The position numbers were made by a program, and so were the translations under genes. Source: Hymenopus coronatus (Eukaryota > Arthropoda > Insecta > Mantodea > Hymenopodidae). Taken from it: a stretch of DNA of 64,000 bases. Below the pieces are notes generated by a model. It searched no databases. It was not told where the DNA came from and worked only from the letters and a program-made list of their open reading frames with translations. The stretch is taken from NCBI GenBank assembly GCA_030762935.1, contig CM060886.1, positions 34,395,509 through 34,459,508 of the forward strand, in the 5' to 3' direction. Positions within the stretch are counted from its first letter, which is position 1; each line of letters starts with the position of its first letter. Of this stretch, positions 61,594-64,000 are shown piece by piece.

Positions 61594-62034
61594 TAAAAAG
61601 CTGTACATGGGCAAACGCGAAGGTACGTTTAGACAAGGATACATAGGAGAATAGAAAAGGAATCTGTAGAGCATAAAGACCATGAGAAGACTGTACTCTG
61701 ATTTCTGCACTCCAATAAATATTTATTTCGATAAAACAATCAATTAAATTATAACAATAAATATAAAAATGCACATTTTAATTTATATAAAGTATGATTT
61801 CAAAGTAAACTTACCGTTGATAGAAAAATAAAAATACTAATGTTTTGAGGTAATTGACCAAATGTTTTATGTTTCTTCAAAGGTAGGCACCTAATTTTAT
61901 CCTGCGTTATGTGGATCCATTTATAGTTTTGATTAAGCGTCTGTACGTGCAAGAAGATGTGATATATTAAGACATAGGCCTTTACTGATTGAGGTACCAC
62001 ACGTGATTCTTGACGTTCTTGACATACTTCGTTC
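61594..62034. other. Unassigned stretch
   Basis: No recognised feature. The 109-codon reverse frame at 61800-62129 overlaps the neighbouring SINE and is not supported. Confidence 0.5.
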
Positions 62035-62272
62035 TCGGGGGGCTGAACATGCTTAAATTTCGGTTCCCAACGCCGTGAGTTTAAACCCGGTGGAGGGGGA
62101 TGGACATTTTCGTGCGAAAAACACTGCATGGCTTCCTTCGGTGATTTACAACACTTAAAAGAACCTCAAGCCTTAAAGAGGCTGCGAACAAAATTAAGTG
62201 CTCTGTCATGCCCAATTTAGAATAGAACGCTGAAAACCAAAGCAGTTAAATATCATCCATAAATAAAGAAAC
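62035..62272 (+). repeat. SINE family A, forward, degraded head
   Basis: GTGAGTTTAAACCCGGTGGA (B-box), GCATGGCTTCCTTCGGTGAT, AAAAGAACCTCAAGCC, AGAACGCTGAAAACCAAAGC and a short A-rich tail. A-box region poorly preserved; part of the middle is deleted. Confidence 0.86.
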
Positions 62273-63022
62273 AAAACAAAAACTTTACATTCCTGCTTTT
62301 GACAGGTGTCTTGCCGAATTTCGGTGCACATGACAGACATATTCCCATGTATGGCGTAACCAATCAGTAAGCAGTATTGGGTCACGATTGAGTTCCAATT
62401 GGAAAGTCGTCTTCGCAGATTCTGAGACTGTATATAACGATCTGGCCTTCTTTGTTTACAATTGCTTCTTATAATTGTAATTTATGTCTTGATAAAAGGA
62501 AATAAACACATAAATGAGCTCAACCAATAAGAACCATAAAATTAAAAACCTTGCCGTGCAGTTAGAAATTTGTACGAGACAGTTCAAGAAGGGAACTTAT
62601 ATCATTATCTTTCCTTGCAGTCTCTCCAAAATACAAATGAATAAGTGTATTCCCTTGCCAGAAAATCTAAAGAATAAAGGACTTACTTGAAAATTATTTT
62701 CACCTTTTTGTAAATACCATGCATGTCAAGCCTGCAAAATTGAGGTTGGATTTACTTTTAAAATATACCCGTGAAAAATAATAGCACTTCGGTAAACATT
62801 CATTTATTTAACCAGTTATCAGTTGCAAATCACACCCAATTAAGATTCTTTGCAGCTAATTTTGGCTATGTTGGTTAAACATATTTGCCTGAGCAAGTGA
62901 GACCAAAATGCAGCAGCATGCGGGAATTAGACTTTCTATTAAATGGGTAATTAATACAAAGGATATTTCCAAGCTGGAGTTAACATCAGGCTACTGAACA
63001 ATAATAAAACTACAACAAAAAA
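62273..63022. other. Unassigned stretch
   Basis: No recognised feature. Confidence 0.5.
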
Positions 63023-63830
63023 TCTGATGTGTTACATTTGCATGACTTTCTCTACATCTCTGCAATGACTTATTTTTAAAAAGCTTATGCTTCTATTTAC
63101 TTCCTACTAATCGAGAAAAAATTAGTAGAAATGGACTTATTACTTGCTTCCTTGTAAGTAGAAGCGAAATAAGGAAGTACCATAAGTTAAAATGATGGTC
63201 AAAGGTTGGTTGCTATGTGACTGAAGTTCCTTTTTTTGTATGGACACAAGTTCACAAAGTTCTGTATGAGAAAATTATAAGTTTTTTTTATAGCTGAAAC
63301 CAAAAACAAGGAATATCTCAAAAATAATCACCTCAACGAAAAAAATTGTATATAACATAAAGTGTGTGTTTTAAAGTGCTCTACATTTGTTGTGCGGTAA
63401 GTTTTTGTCCATCTCTTACGGTTTAGCAGTTATGCAAAATTCCGTAAAATTTACCCAGAATAAAGTAGTCTTCAGAGGCTATTTCCAGAAAATTCAAAAT
63501 ATAAATTCTATTTGTCAGGTAAATATCTTTAATATACGATATGTTAATCAAAATAGTTAGAGCCATTTTTGAGAAAATCAAAATGTTCGAAAAAAGTTCT
63601 ATGTAAAGGGTAGTTTGGGATGGGGGGATTTTTCTCAAAATCTTTGTGTCGCATCCCTGGGATATACTAAATTTAAATACCAATACCAATATTTTCGTAA
63701 AATACTCTTTTTGGATACAGGGGACCCTAAAGCATATCTTTCCGGTGAAATCTCGGTATCGAATTTTTTTGGTGGAGTGCAATACCTTCTCTATACACTA
63801 TGTACATAGTACGAATAGAGAAAGTAAAAA
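63023..63830 (+). repeat. F1 repeat, complete forward copy
   Basis: From TCTGATGTGTTACATTTGCA to TAGAGAAAGTAAAAA. The minisatellite core and right arm of the central palindrome are missing (63680-63692 joins AAATACCAATACC directly to a TTTTCGTAAAA block). The hairpin core is perfect. Confidence 0.93.
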
Positions 63831-64000
63831 GTTACTCTCACTTAGGACGTACAAAGGATATTTGTCCTGTATTTGTTCTTAACAGCCCTCAGCAAGATGA
63901 GCAGGTGTTTGGAAGACAAATGAACAGGCAGTTTTACAAGAGTGACTTGCTGTTAACAAACAATTCTAAGGTGTGTTTGAGGCACCATGCCAAATGTGAC

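Noticed and set aside
61800..62129. 109-codon reverse frame
   Set aside because: Overlaps SINE A and AT-rich flank. No domain or conserved composition.

Overview
The window looks like intergenic or intronic DNA from a large, AT-rich, repeat-dense animal genome, most likely an insect or another arthropod. Three lines of evidence point that way: several Tc1/mariner-type DNA transposons with insect-style transposase remnants, many tRNA-derived SINEs, and small non-LTR retrotransposon fragments. I found no intact protein-coding host gene, no convincing exon series, no rRNA or functional tRNA gene, and nothing prokaryotic. The order or species cannot be fixed from the sequence alone. The longest open frames are microsatellite artefacts. 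The dominant component is one interspersed repeat family, called F1 here. Intact copies are about 0.75-0.9 kb. About 28 copies or fragments lie in both orientations and cover roughly 20 kb, about a third of the window. F1 has no coding capacity. Its left end reads CTGATGTGTTCCATTCACAT followed by ACTTTCTCTACA. Its centre holds an AAATACCAA/TTGGTATTT palindrome and a variable CACACGGACA-type minisatellite. Its right end is a ~40-bp imperfect palindrome centred on ACTATGTACATAGT that closes with TGTAGAGAAAGT and an A-run. Layout. 1-14,000: F1 copies in both orientations, several SINEs, a (TC)n tract, and an F1 copy (12,687-13,944) carrying two SINEs with 11-bp target duplications. 14,024-14,928: a deleted mariner-like element with ~99-bp terminal inverted repeats. 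15,299-19,083: an uninterrupted ~3.8-kb GATA tetranucleotide array. 19,700-24,000: a SINE cluster including a tandem SINE dimer and a ~70-bp-arm hairpin. 24,933-25,518: a short inverted-repeat element (MITE). 26,430-28,079: an RNase H remnant of a LINE abutting a 15-copy, 78-bp satellite. 29,846-35,560: more F1 plus a LINE reverse-transcriptase C-terminal remnant. 36,147-37,467: a full-length but dead mariner-like element. 37,795-38,622: a second type of inverted-repeat element, with a tiny (~50-nt) retroposon inside its right end. 40,000-57,400: F1-rich, with SINEs, a LINE RT remnant and direct repeats. 58,438-61,591: two further mariner-type elements, one carrying a SINE with an 8-bp duplication and the other a microsatellite grown inside its terminal repeat. 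63,023-63,830: a last F1 copy. The elements do not work together as a pathway. The readable history is one of nested insertions: F1 into SINE, SINE into F1, SINE into mariner, mini-retroposon into F1 and into a DNA transposon. These nested cases give empty-site comparisons, which fix the element boundaries and a relative order of activity.
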